This document shows positions 47,101-59,100 of a DNA stretch of 64,000 nt, one piece after another; the stretch's first letter is position 1; every line of letters starts with the position of its first letter. The stretch is from Cyanoderma ruficeps (lineage: Eukaryota > Chordata > Aves > Passeriformes > Timaliidae). Below the pieces are notes generated by a model. That model was not told the origin of the DNA. It saw only the letters and a list, made by a program, of their open reading frames with translations, and made no database searches. A program made the position numbers and the translations under genes. The stretch covers positions 13,506,014 to 13,570,013 of the forward strand of contig VZDJ01000594.1 of assembly GCA_008694505.1 (NCBI GenBank). Reading direction: 5' to 3'.

Positions 47101-50100
47101 CAAATTCTGTTCCTCCTTCCGAGTATTGGGGCTTGCTGTGGTGAGGTGTACATACAGTGGGTAAAACTGTAACACAGCAAAACCACAAGGGTTGCAGCGG
47201 TTAAATCACATGTATTACAGTCTCCACCCCTTGCTCCCTTGGACAAGGTTATAGGGTTTGTCATGTAAAAAACTCCACTCCTTGCCCCAGAAAATCACAA
47301 ACCCCACAGTGGTTACTTGGCATGTGCGTTCATTGCAGACTCACCCCCTCATTACTGCAGACTGAGTTACTGACCTTAATGCCCATTGCTTGCACCACAT
47401 TGCAATGATGGTGCAAATTCTTGATACCCAGATTGAGTCTCCTTCCAGATTCCCTCTTCCTTCATTACTTTTCACTTTTAGCCAGCTGCCTACTCTTTCA
47501 TCTTTCTTAGGAATTGCATTGGGTGCCTGGCCCAGCCTGCTGAGGCTCAAGATAAAGTGCTCAAACCAGCTCTTGTCTGCAGTTTATTCCCTAATGTGCC
47601 TCCAACTATCTACTTCAGTACTCGGGATGAGACAGGTGAGCCAAGGTCTGTTGTTGCACAGGGTAAGAGTGGCCAGCCCATTTTTAGGGAGCAAGGGGTA
47701 CTAGCACACAACCTGGAGTTGGCTGGCAGTGGCTGCCCTTAACCCTTCCCATGATGAGACCCAGCACTGCTGTGAGATCCAAATGGCTGCAGTAAACTGT
47801 TGCTTCCATTGTCTGGAGCATGACTCAGGCTGCCACTAAATGTTCCAGTGTCCTGGATCTCCCCCAGCTGTGGAGTCTTCTGCTCCATGACGGTTCTGCA
47901 ACGACAGCTGTGCACCCCCGTTTACAGGCCTGGTGCCTATGCAGCAATCCATAAGAATTTTGCAGCTGTAGTAACTCCAAGTATTGTGTTTGTTTTCCTT
48001 CAGTCTTTAATTTTTTGCCTTCCTAGTGGAAAAGCTGCCTTGGGAGCAGAGGAAGCTGCTGCGATGGAAAATGTGCAGAGTCACACCTAACATAGTGAAG
48101 CAAACTATTGACAGGTCCCACTTCAGAGTTAGCAAAAGTAAGTTGGGGGAGGTAACATTGTGTTCTTCCTTTACCTCCAGCCCAGGGACACAAGAAGGCA
48201 GAATCCCTGCAAAGAGCAGAGTGGAAGCAATACAGCCTTGGCACTGCAGGATGCTGGGTTCTGTTGCCTGTCTGACCTGCAGTATCCAAGATCTGTGGGT
48301 CTGATCTGCTTCTTGGATTGTTACTGGCATAGACCACAGGGACTTGCTCCTGGGCTGTAAGGAAATGAGGCAGATGTAAGGCAGGTTTGCTCTGGCTTGC
48401 CACTCTGAGGAGGCTGGCCCTCGTGTAGTTCCAGGCCCAGCGCTGCTGCTTGTTGTCCCCATGTACTGAGAAGGAAGGCATCTTCTCTGACCATAGCCAG
48501 AGTTCTCAGGGTTGGGAAACTTGTCACAGAAGAGATGTGTAGGAGAAGCGCTGAGCATTTGCAGCTACGATTCATACTCTGGAATGCAATCTCCTGGAAG
48601 TATTTATGGGACTCCTGCATGTATTAGGAGATCTCTACACAGACTATTTTGGGAATATAATGAGACATGGAGGGCAGAGGGAGTCCTAAGAAGTTTTGGC
48701 ATCCTACATGTCCCTCAGGAGCACAGCATTCTTAGCCAACTGCTTCATTTGCCAGCTGCAATGCAGAGAAGTCAGGATGCTGGGGAATTAAAGGCATTCC
48801 TTTGACCCTGTGCCTCTTCAGCCTTGCAACTGGTCATATTTGCAAGGATATAACCCACTTAGTTAGCTTGGTTAGCCACTCACAGCCCATGCTTGGCAGT
48901 TTTGCAGTAGAGAGTATGACTGCTTTGTGCTATAGCTGTGCATCATCCCTGACACGCTTCTGCTAGCCCAAGGAGATGGGGTGCTGTGGGTTGAGAGGGG
49001 TGGCAGGGTACTTGGTCATGGACTTTTCTGTTCTTCCTGCAGAAAGCAATGACTGGCTGGGTTGCTGGGGCCACCACATGAAATCCCCTGGCTTCAAAGC
49101 CATCAGGGAGCACCAAAAGGTAGGGGCTGTTTTTGGCTGACCTCCTTCACATGCTTGGAGAGTGTGTTGGAAGCAATTTGGGTGCCCCTTCCCTCAAGGC
49201 CAGGTGTTTGCTGTGCAAACGGTCCCTCCGGTGTCCCAGAACTGGGAGAGGAGTCCAAGAGACAGGCATAGCTAGATGAACATCTCTGAGGTGGCTCTTG
49301 TACAGACTGAGGCTGTAGCCAAATTGTGCTTATTTATGAGCTTCTCTAAATTCAGTCATTGCTGCTTAAAAAGCAGTCCTTCTGGCAGAACTGAGGGGCA
49401 GGGACAGTGCCCTCGCTGCCAGTGCAGTGAAGGGCATGTGCCTTATACTCTGATCACAGAGCAGTCAGGTGTGGCTCATGGTTTGAGAACCTGTGAGGGA
49501 CCAAAGCTTTGGTATCTACACAAGTACATGCCTTTGCTGAAGAGCTGTGATGCTCTAAACTATGCGGTTTGTCCCCTGCAAAGCTTCAGGAGTAGGTGGA
49601 ATCAGTTGGGGTGAAATCTTGAGAGGGGAGCAAAGACTGTCACCCTGCACTGTATTCAGAAAGGATGTATCCTCTGCCAAGGGAGCAGGAAGGGGTGGGC
49701 AAGGAGATGGAGAAGCAGAGAGATCTCATAGCATCTGTGTTCCTTTCCAGCTAAACCACTTCCCTGGTTCCTTTCAAATTGGAAGAAAGGACCGTCTGTG
49801 GCGCAACCTGTTGAAGATGCAGGCTCGCTGTGGGAAAAAGGAGTTTAATTTCTTCCCTCAATCCTTCATCCTGCCCCAGGACATCAAATTACTCAGGAAA
49901 GCATGGGAGGAAGGAGCTAGCCGACAGAAATGGATTGTGAAACCAGTAGGTGTAAAGCAGAACTCAATCCTCTGTCCTTTTGTAGCTGCAGGGAGAAGAT
50001 CTGATCCTTTCTTGTTTGTGTTTTGCAGCCAGCATCAGCAAGAGGCATTGGTATTCAGGTCATCCACAAATGGAGCCAGCTCCCCAAAAGGAGACCACTG

Positions 50101-53100
50101 CTAGTACAGAGGTGAGTGAATATAAAACCAAGGCTGACACACAGCCTGGGGCCTCTTAGTGTCTTGTATCTCTGGCCAATTCAGGGCCCCTGCCACTGTC
50201 TGGCAAAGCAGAAGTACCTGATTTGCATCTGGAGACTTCTCTGGAACCAGGAGACTGCCTGGTTGTCCTGCTGCTGGAAGTTTGGCTCCGTCAGCTACAG
50301 CTGAGCTTACTGGAGTGCTGCTGTCTCTGTGTAGATATTTGAGGTCTCAGACACAACTTGATTTCATGGGCTTTCTGGAGCTTCTGTCTGGCAGGTGGAC
50401 AGCTTCGAGTCTGCTGTGATCTGGCGCCCACTGCTCTGTGCTCTGGGATTTGGCATGTTTGGAGACAAACAAACCTTACCTCGTTCACACAAGCACAGTG
50501 GGAGGAGACGTCCCACGGAAGAGGTGGCAGTTGTCAAAGATTTGTTCTTATCCAAGTTAGAATGGTTCAGTAAAAGCCTCAGTGTGTATAGATGTTAGTC
50601 AAAGGATTTTCTTGAAATAACAGAGTTCTCAATCTCCTTCCCTTTCTGCAGAAAAGTGGAAGAGTGCATCTTGATTTGAGGTTGCTTTCTAGAAAGATTC
50701 TTGTGAGGGCAGGAAAACTGCAGTGTTTGGCAGACGGGGAACTGTTGTGTTTGCTTGTTAGTTTTCCCTGTCTACGTTCCATGCAATGAGATAATCTTTT
50801 CTATGGAAAATCATGAACTTGTAGGATGAATAATCAAATGCTTTGGATTAAAATACCCAACTGTTTCTGCTCGCTGTACAAAACCATCTGTGGTGTACTG
50901 CATGTCTTAGATGTTCCTGAATATTGTGATCAGCATTGTGGGTGTGGAAAAGCTACTGTGCCTTAAAACTGGGGAAAATCTCTTCAAAATGGAACTGAGC
51001 AGAAAGAGCACTGCTTATGTGTGAATGGGAGAGCCACTCTTTCTCTCATTTTGTCTGGATGTGATTAACATGGAAATGCTGTGCAAAAAGGCTTCTGCAT
51101 TGATCCCTTGTTTTGCCAAGGCTTCTGAATTGGCGGTTAGAGATGTTCCTGCATATGAAAATCATAACCCTTATGTGCTTACTTCCCTCTGCAGGTATCT
51201 GCACAAACCCTACCTCATTGGCGGGAAGAAGTTTGACCTGAGGATCTATGTTTACGTCACTTGCTACGATCCTCTCAGGGTCTACCTGTTCAAGGATGGA
51301 TTGGTTCGCTTTGCCAGCTGCAAGTAGGTTGTGCAGGAGAGTGGTTCTGGGGGCTGCCTTGGTGCCCAGGCATCTGTGGCTGTGGAACCTGCCTTGGCTG
51401 GGGCAGGAGGGAGTCATCTCTTACAAGGGTGATGTTTAAAGCTGTATCTTGCTGGCTTAAGAAGCAGTGTGGAAACACATGGGGTCGCTGCGGGTGACTG
51501 TTGAAAGGGAATGTGAGAGGATGCTGCCTACATCCAGCCTTCCCAATGAAAGATCAGCTCAGTGTAAAACAGTTCTTGAAATACGTCATCTGTGCTTTAT
51601 TCTGCATAGAAGCTGGCACACCAGAAACTGAGATGTTTCTTCCAGTTTTCATTGTATTGCCTCAGGCTGCTGCAGTTCCATGAGTTCTTCTGCTCACTGA
51701 TCAGTTCTTCTGGCTTTTATTTCTTGAGGACATGCTGTGAGGAATTGCATTCCACTGTCCCAAGGCAGCCTGTTCTGTCTCATGTTTTGTTCCATTAGCT
51801 TGGGGCCTGTGGGGACAGAGAACTGCAGGCAGCCAGACTGGTGGGTGGCTGAGAGTGGTCTGAGGTGAGAGCAAAGTCTGTGCCTGCCTCATGGACCTGG
51901 GGACAGCCACTTCAGTCTTGGACAGCTTGTGTTACTCTTGCCTCCTCCAGGTACTCCTCCTCAATGGAGAGCCTCAGCAACAAGTTCATGCACTTGACCA
52001 ACTACAGTGTGAATAAGAAGAACACAGAGTACAAATCCAACTCTGATGAGACTGCTTGTCAGGGCCACAAATGGTAGGTGCTGCTTTTAGGGTACAAGGT
52101 AGCTCTTTCTAATTCCCATTAAGTCAGACTTTTTTTCAGTATTCTTACCCAAAAACTTGGAACTTGCTTTCTATATCATCTGCACCCACTTGGGAAACTG
52201 AAAGAACAGAGTGATTTTAGCATATGTTAGTGTCAATGGACTCTGGATGGTCTCCCTGGCTTGTGATCCATCCTGTCCACTGCTGCTTGAGCTGTAGGTG
52301 CTGTTCATCCTGCCTGTGTCTGTGCCATTCCCTGCTTCCAACGCTGCACTCATCTCTGCTCATTCATCCCCTTCCCCTTTTGTGGGGGCAATGGGATGTG
52401 GTTAAAGCAGAATCTGTTTGGTTTTTGTTAGATATTGAACAGGTGATTCTTAAATTGGCTAGATGGGAACTTCTGCTCATTTCACTCTTGACTTTGCTGT
52501 GGAGGCAGAGAAGGGGACAGCCCTGGTTCAGAACTGTTGATTTATGTGCTACTCGGTGGGAATAGGAGCAGTGGTGCCATTTCTAGGCCTTTGGGAGGAG
52601 GGCTGCAGTCTTGCAGGAGTTCCCATTCCTTGCTGTCCCATGGGTGAATGGATGCAAGCCCTAGGAACTTGTCTCTGATTCCATGGTGGTGTTTGAACCC
52701 TTTTAAAAATAGTGCAGGATAGAGTTCTCAATTCTCAGCCTAGGCAGGGCTGCTGCACTTCAAAGGGAGTTGCAGAAGGTGTTTTTCTGTGGCCAGATTA
52801 GACCTGGACTTGCTGCACAGTGGTCTCTTCCTCCACTGGGACTTTTAGCAGGGTCTGCTGCCTCTCAGCAGATGCAATAGCGTGGGGGTGGGATTGTGTG
52901 GGTTTTCCATACTTGCATGCAAGTCAAAGCTGGCTGCTCCTATGTTAGAGATAAGTGTGGCTGTAATCCACTCCATCTTGTATGCAGGAAGTGTGACCTT
53001 TGGATTCCTGGCCATTAGCCACATGGTCTCACTTGAGAAATATCTGAGCATCCTTGGCTCAGTGTCAGAGTGGTTTGCAGTACTCACTGTGGTGTGGGAA

Positions 53101-56100
53101 ACTCCTGTAAAAGCATAGATGCTTCCTCATACCATCTTGTTACCCACATTTTTCAGATGTTACCCACTTTTTTTCATCCCTGAAGCCTCAGTGAAGTGGC
53201 TTTAGCTAAAACATTTTTGGGGTCTTGCTGGATCCATGCTGAGCTGCTTTGTAGTGCTGCGGGGGAAGACCTGCAGGAAGGGGAGGTTTGCTGAGGACAT
53301 GGAGGGGGAGGGAATTGAAGATCTGGGCCTGACTTACCTTGCTCATGAGCTAATTTGGGACTGTGCTGAGAGAAGTCTATGACAGATTCATGTTCCTAGT
53401 AGCTTGGGCCTTCAAGACCAGGGGCCAGGCTGGGGAGAGCAGCAACTAGGAACTGAGAGGTTTGAGGATGTCAGGAGGATTGCCATGCCAGGGAAAATGC
53501 TGTCAGGGTTCCCCTCTGTTGCTTTCACCACCACCAGCAAGGGGCTACAGAGCTACTCCTTTGCTTTTTCTCTCGTAGGGCACTCAAAGCTCTCTGGAGT
53601 TACCTGACCCAGAAGGGAGTTAATAGTGAGGCCATCTGGGAGAAGATTAAGGACATCGTTATCAAAACCATCATTGCGTGAGTCTTGGCACCCCTTGGTC
53701 TGTGTGTCTGTGAGGTGCCCCCTGGCCCCTTTGACTGTCCAGTCCCTTCTCAGCCTGGCCCTTTTGCTCTTAATTGAAATGGTATAACTGCTGTTGGCTT
53801 CAGTATTTCTTTGTAGATCCCTCCTTTCATCTTGTTACTTAGGCTCCTGCTACAGTAGCTGCAGGAGCTACAGTAAGCCTACAGTTTACTAGGGTAAATA
53901 GACCTTACATTTCCCTGACCTGCCTGAAGGCCAGGAAAGTGTGGTGTACCTCAAATTTCCCAGCTTGCCACCCACTCCTCTGCTTTGTCTGGGAGCCTGA
54001 AAGGATGGTCTCTGGTGCAGGATAAATCTTATATTCAGAGGTGGATGCTACCTGACACAGCAAGGATGCTCAGGATGCAGTGCTGGATCTGTATGTGGTG
54101 ACGCAGCAGCAACTCACAGGCCTGTGTTGGTCCCTCAGCCCACCTGCCCCCACAGCACATGGCTGCATTACGCTTCCAGAACCGTCAACATGTGCTGTGA
54201 ACAGCCAGAGCTCTGCTGTCTGTCTTACTGTTGGAAACATGCAGTTTTTCTTGGCTTGCAGTTCTGAGCCCTACGTGAACAGCCTGGTGAAGATGTATGT
54301 GCGCCGGCCCTATTGTTGCCATGAGCTGTTTGGGTTTGATATCATGCTGGATGAAAACCTCAAGCCCTGGATTTTAGAAGTCAACATTTCCCCGAGGTAA
54401 AGCATATTCTGAGCCACGGCAGAGTGGATAACGGTCTTTCTTCTACTGCAAAGAGAGTTGGGCTTGCAATGTCCCCTGTAGCCTGTGTTAAAAGACCATG
54501 GGCTTTGAAGCCTCCCTCTCCAGACTGAAGGAATCAAAGCCCTCCCTGTCTGTGAAGGCAACATTCGTCTGCAGTTCAGAAAGCTTTGCTGGGCATGCTC
54601 CAGCTAGAGCCAGGGAAGAGTGTGTTAAAAAAGGGAGACCAAGGAAGGATGTGTCTTGTACAGAACGGGTGATGGCAGAAATTTCTTTGCGTGGGCAGAA
54701 GCAGTCAGCAGTTCCACTGCCTCGTGCACCATTTGCTTCCTGCCGGCATCCGGCCGCGTGGTGTCGGTTGTGCAGGCAGGGCCAGGAGCTGCAGGGTAAC
54801 CGAGCACAGCCTCTCCTGCCTGCACGAGTGGGTGGGCATGAGCTGTACACAGAGCCAAGTGCACAGGCCTCTGGGAATGGATTTGCCTATTTCTAGCAAA
54901 CTCGGGAGAGATGGAAAAATCAACTATTTCTGATAGGAAGCCCCCTCTTCAAAAAGCTGCTGTCAGGATTTTTCTGTCAGTGTCTTACAGCTGGTTTCAT
55001 GAGGTGAGGGACAGGCTGGTGTTTTTTTCCTGGTCAGTAATAACCCAGGGATTGATCTCGGGGCCATGGGGCTTGACACCTCCATTCTAGCACTCAGGCT
55101 GCTGTGATGCTTCCTCTCTGCAGCCTCCACTCCAACTCCCCACTGGATGTGAGCATCAAGGGCCAGATGATTCGGGACCTCCTCAACCTTGCTGGCTTTG
55201 TTCTGCCTGGTATGGACAGTGTGGCCTCAAGGACACAGACAAGAAATGGCTCTACCTCCAGGTTAGCTCCCTTCTCCATCAAGGAAGCATGCTTTTTACT
55301 TAAAGAATTTCATCTGGGGGGCTGCTTGGAGCCCACCAAATGCTGGCTTCTAGCTGTTAAGAGTCTGTAATTGCTGGTGCTTCAGCTGTGGGTCCAAAGA
55401 ACTTGCCTCATTGCCTGAGTATCTGGTTCCTGTAGTCTTTCCAAGGCAGAAGGATTTATGCCCTCTCTGTAGGTCCATAGTTGGAAGTGAGGCCAATATA
55501 ATTTGTGCTTGCTCTGCAGTTTGTCAAGTCGTGCTCTCTTGTCCTTCCCCCTGCCAGAACTAATATGATGCTAAGTTTCACTGCCTCTCTGTTTGCTTGG
55601 AGGACTGGCTGGCTCTGTTGGGGCTGGATCTTCAACCCTCTGACTTACCACAACTGATATGCTGCTGCCTGGAGCAAGAGGAGGACCTATTAATTTGCAA
55701 ATGCTGGAATGATTAATTCTTTAGGCAGGACCACAGGTGTCACATGCTGCCAGCCTATGGGTGGAGGTGTGCACAGTTCACAGCTAACATGGCTGGTTTT
55801 TGCAGAATGCTAATTCCTGAGTGTGTGTCCAGCCAGGCCCCTAATCCTTCTGTGGTTCACCACAGCTAGGGCTTATCCTGGTTTCAAACCTGATGGCTGG
55901 AAGGAAACCAGTCTGTTCTCTGCAGCAGAATGGCTGCTGGCCATGTGTCATTGAAGGATCAGCTTGCTCGGTTAAGCACCAGCATGCAGTGATGTGTGGG
56001 CATGCCAAAAGATGGGACTCTTGCCCTCTGAGTGCCCTGTCTTCAGTGGAGAAGCTTGGAACATGGGCCTGTTCCAGATGGGGAGCTCTCACCAGCTTGT

Positions 56101-59100
56101 CTGCGGTGCTTTGATCACATGCTGGTTTGCCAATTCCAGTGGAAGTGCTGAAGGGCAGGTGTCCACAGAAAGACCTGCAAGGGATTAAGTGGATCCTTAA
56201 CATGGTTCAGATGATGCATTACCAGATTTCTTGCATCCAGAAGCAAGCTTGTTTAACTGTATTTCCTGCCCTAGCAAGCATGTGAAGGGGTTTTTTTTTT
56301 GTATATGGGCAGAATTCCAGTAGATCTTTATGTTCCCCAAGCACCATGCAGCACAGACTCAAGGTTCTGCTTTCCCTGTTTGGATCTGCACACAACTAAT
56401 ACGTTTGCAGCAGTAGAAAAAAAAAGCTGTGTTGATAGATGGGTTAAAATGTTTTTAACAGGTATGTCCCAGATTCTGGCATCCCCAAATGGTTCAATTG
56501 GCACTCAGAATAGATGGTTGCTGGTCAGATAGTACAGAAGGCCAGGGCTTCCCATGGCATGTGGCTGAATTCAAGTCCTAAGAGTACTTGGATATTGCCA
56601 GAGGAAGTTTTTAATCTAAGAGTTCTCTTCTTCCTTGTACAGTACCAGTACTGAGTACTTGTACCCCCATCCCTGTGCTTGCAGTTAGGAAGTTGTGTTC
56701 CAAGTGGGATGTAAACGTGAGATCCTACCAGGCTTCATTTGCTGTGAATCACATCATGGTGTGTCTTTGGCCGTCTTGCATCCTGTGTGAGTGAGGTGAT
56801 GGCTCACCTTTTGGATGAAGAAACACTGAAATGTCTTAGTGAGGGGCTGGCAGAGTTCTCCTAGTTTCCCTGCCCACATCCTTCCTGGGTTCTGAGCTGA
56901 TGCACGAGGCCATGGATCCATCACTGATCTCGGAATTAGTAAAATCCTTGGAGAAAGTGTTCTCTCCTCCATGTCATTTTCATGAAAGTGTCATTACTTT
57001 CTCAGAAGTTTCTGGGAGCAGCTCTGCCATGACAGAACTTTGTCTTCTCCACTTAAATGCTCTATTGTCTCTCTTGTGTCCTCAGTCTGGGCAGTGCTTT
57101 GAAGGAGAAGCCCAAGCCAGTGTCTGAGCATTTGAGAGCAGAGAAGATGAAGAAGGCTTATTACTTGATGCAGAAGATACCTGACCAGGTACAAAACAAC
57201 CTCCTCTGTTATTTCCACCATCATGCTAGGCCCATGTCCCAGCCAGTCCCACATGTCTGTCCCTCTTTCCTCTTCAGATTGTGCTCTTCTCTGGGGTCAT
57301 CCAGATGATTGGGCTGCAGTGGGTTACAAGACAGTTGGTCAGAAATAAATTTGGTTTGCTTAAGCCGCTGTTTCACTGACTTACCTCTACATTAAAATAG
57401 GCATGTGCTGGGGGGCACATTACCTACCAGTCCCTAGAGTCTGAGCACTGCCTGTTCCTCCTCATGTCTCTGTGCAGCTCTTACAGCCTTTGCCGGCTGA
57501 CTCCGTGCTGGGTTGGTAGAGCCACTGGCCTTGTGTGCCTCCTGGCAGTGTATTTAAGAGAGGCTGGGCTGCAAAATTGGTGTTCTCTTCAGTTCTGTGC
57601 AGTGTTGGTGTCACCATTGAGCCTAGATTCCTTCCACAATTTCCATGAGGCCTTTGTCCTGAAGATCTCAGACACATGGAGACCTCTGCTTGAGAGATGC
57701 TTCTCCCTGACCTCGGGTTGCTCTTGTCTGCAGGATTTTTATTCTTCTGTCTTGGACATCCTGACTCCAGATGACGTTCGCATCCTGGTGGAGACAGAGG
57801 ATGAGTATTCCCGGCGCGGGCAGTTCGAGCGGGTGTTCCCCAGCCACATCTCCATGCGGTACCTGCGCTTCTTCGAGCAGCCTCGTTACTTTAACATCCT
57901 GGTCACCCAGTGGGAGCTCAAATACTACTTGAATAGACACAAAGGTAACTGCCCTCCAAAGCCTGGCACAGCCACCTGACTCAGGCAGGCTGCCTGCCAG
58001 TAGTCGTGGGAGACTTCTGAGCTATGCGTGTTCAGGGGGAGCTGCTGCCTGCATGTTAACCCCTAGGAAATGTGTTACCTTCCCAGACTGCTTCAAATAT
58101 CACAAAAAGCTTATTCTGACTTGATAAAAGTGATGACTGTTTTGGTACGCACAGCACCAGCACTTCTAGGTGCCCTGGGCATGAAGCAGACTGGGATTTT
58201 GCCTTCAACCTTTAGCTTTGGCCTCTTACTGTGTTTCTCTTCTCTCTTTTGAGGGAGAAACAGCTGGATTTGCTGGGCTTTGCTCCTGACAAGTGATCTC
58301 TGAAGGAAAATTTTGGCCTATTCCCTGGTTTCCTGCAGCTTTCTATTTGATGAAATACAGTCAATGTACAAATGGAAAATTTTCCTAAACACTAGAAATC
58401 TAGCTAACATTTCCATCCTTTCAGGACACAGTTCTGTATTTTCATAAAAAACGTTATCCTTTAATGAGGCATAGCTGGGCTGGACGAATTCCTTCTCACC
58501 CAGGGTTCTCTCTATCAGAGCAGCAGTATAAGCTATTTGGGAGAGAGAACCAGTGAGGTCTAGCATGAAGGATTAGGCAAAATAAAAAGAGACTGTGGCT
58601 CAGGGCTTTCCATCCAATATCTGATCTAGATGGAGAGGCTTCTGGAGGAGCTGGTTGGTTCTCCACTGCAATGACTGTATGTGTGCTCCTCACCTGGCTA
58701 TCAAGGAGAGAAAGAAGGAAAAATGCTTTTATCACTTTTCACTGGTGTTAAAGCCAGTATCAAAGGGGTCTGTAACAGTCTTTCACAGAGAGATGGTAAC
58801 ATCATAGCTTTCTCTGCCTGTGTTGTCAGCATGTGTCATCCTTTGCCTTGCTAATATCTTTGCTGGATAGTCTTCCATCATCTGGAAGAAAGATTCTGTC
58901 ATCATCCTCACTGAAGTCCTGCCCTGAACTCTGCCGCTCAGGAAAGGGTCCTGGTTCAGTGCTCCAGCTTCCCCAAAGAAGCCAAGCGAGCAGATTTGCT
59001 GTATCCCATTGTTGCTCTTTACCTCTGAGCAGAAGTCACCCTCCCCCTAATCCCCTTCCTGTTCCCCTGTGTTCCATGCAGCACTCCTCTTTCCCTAGCC

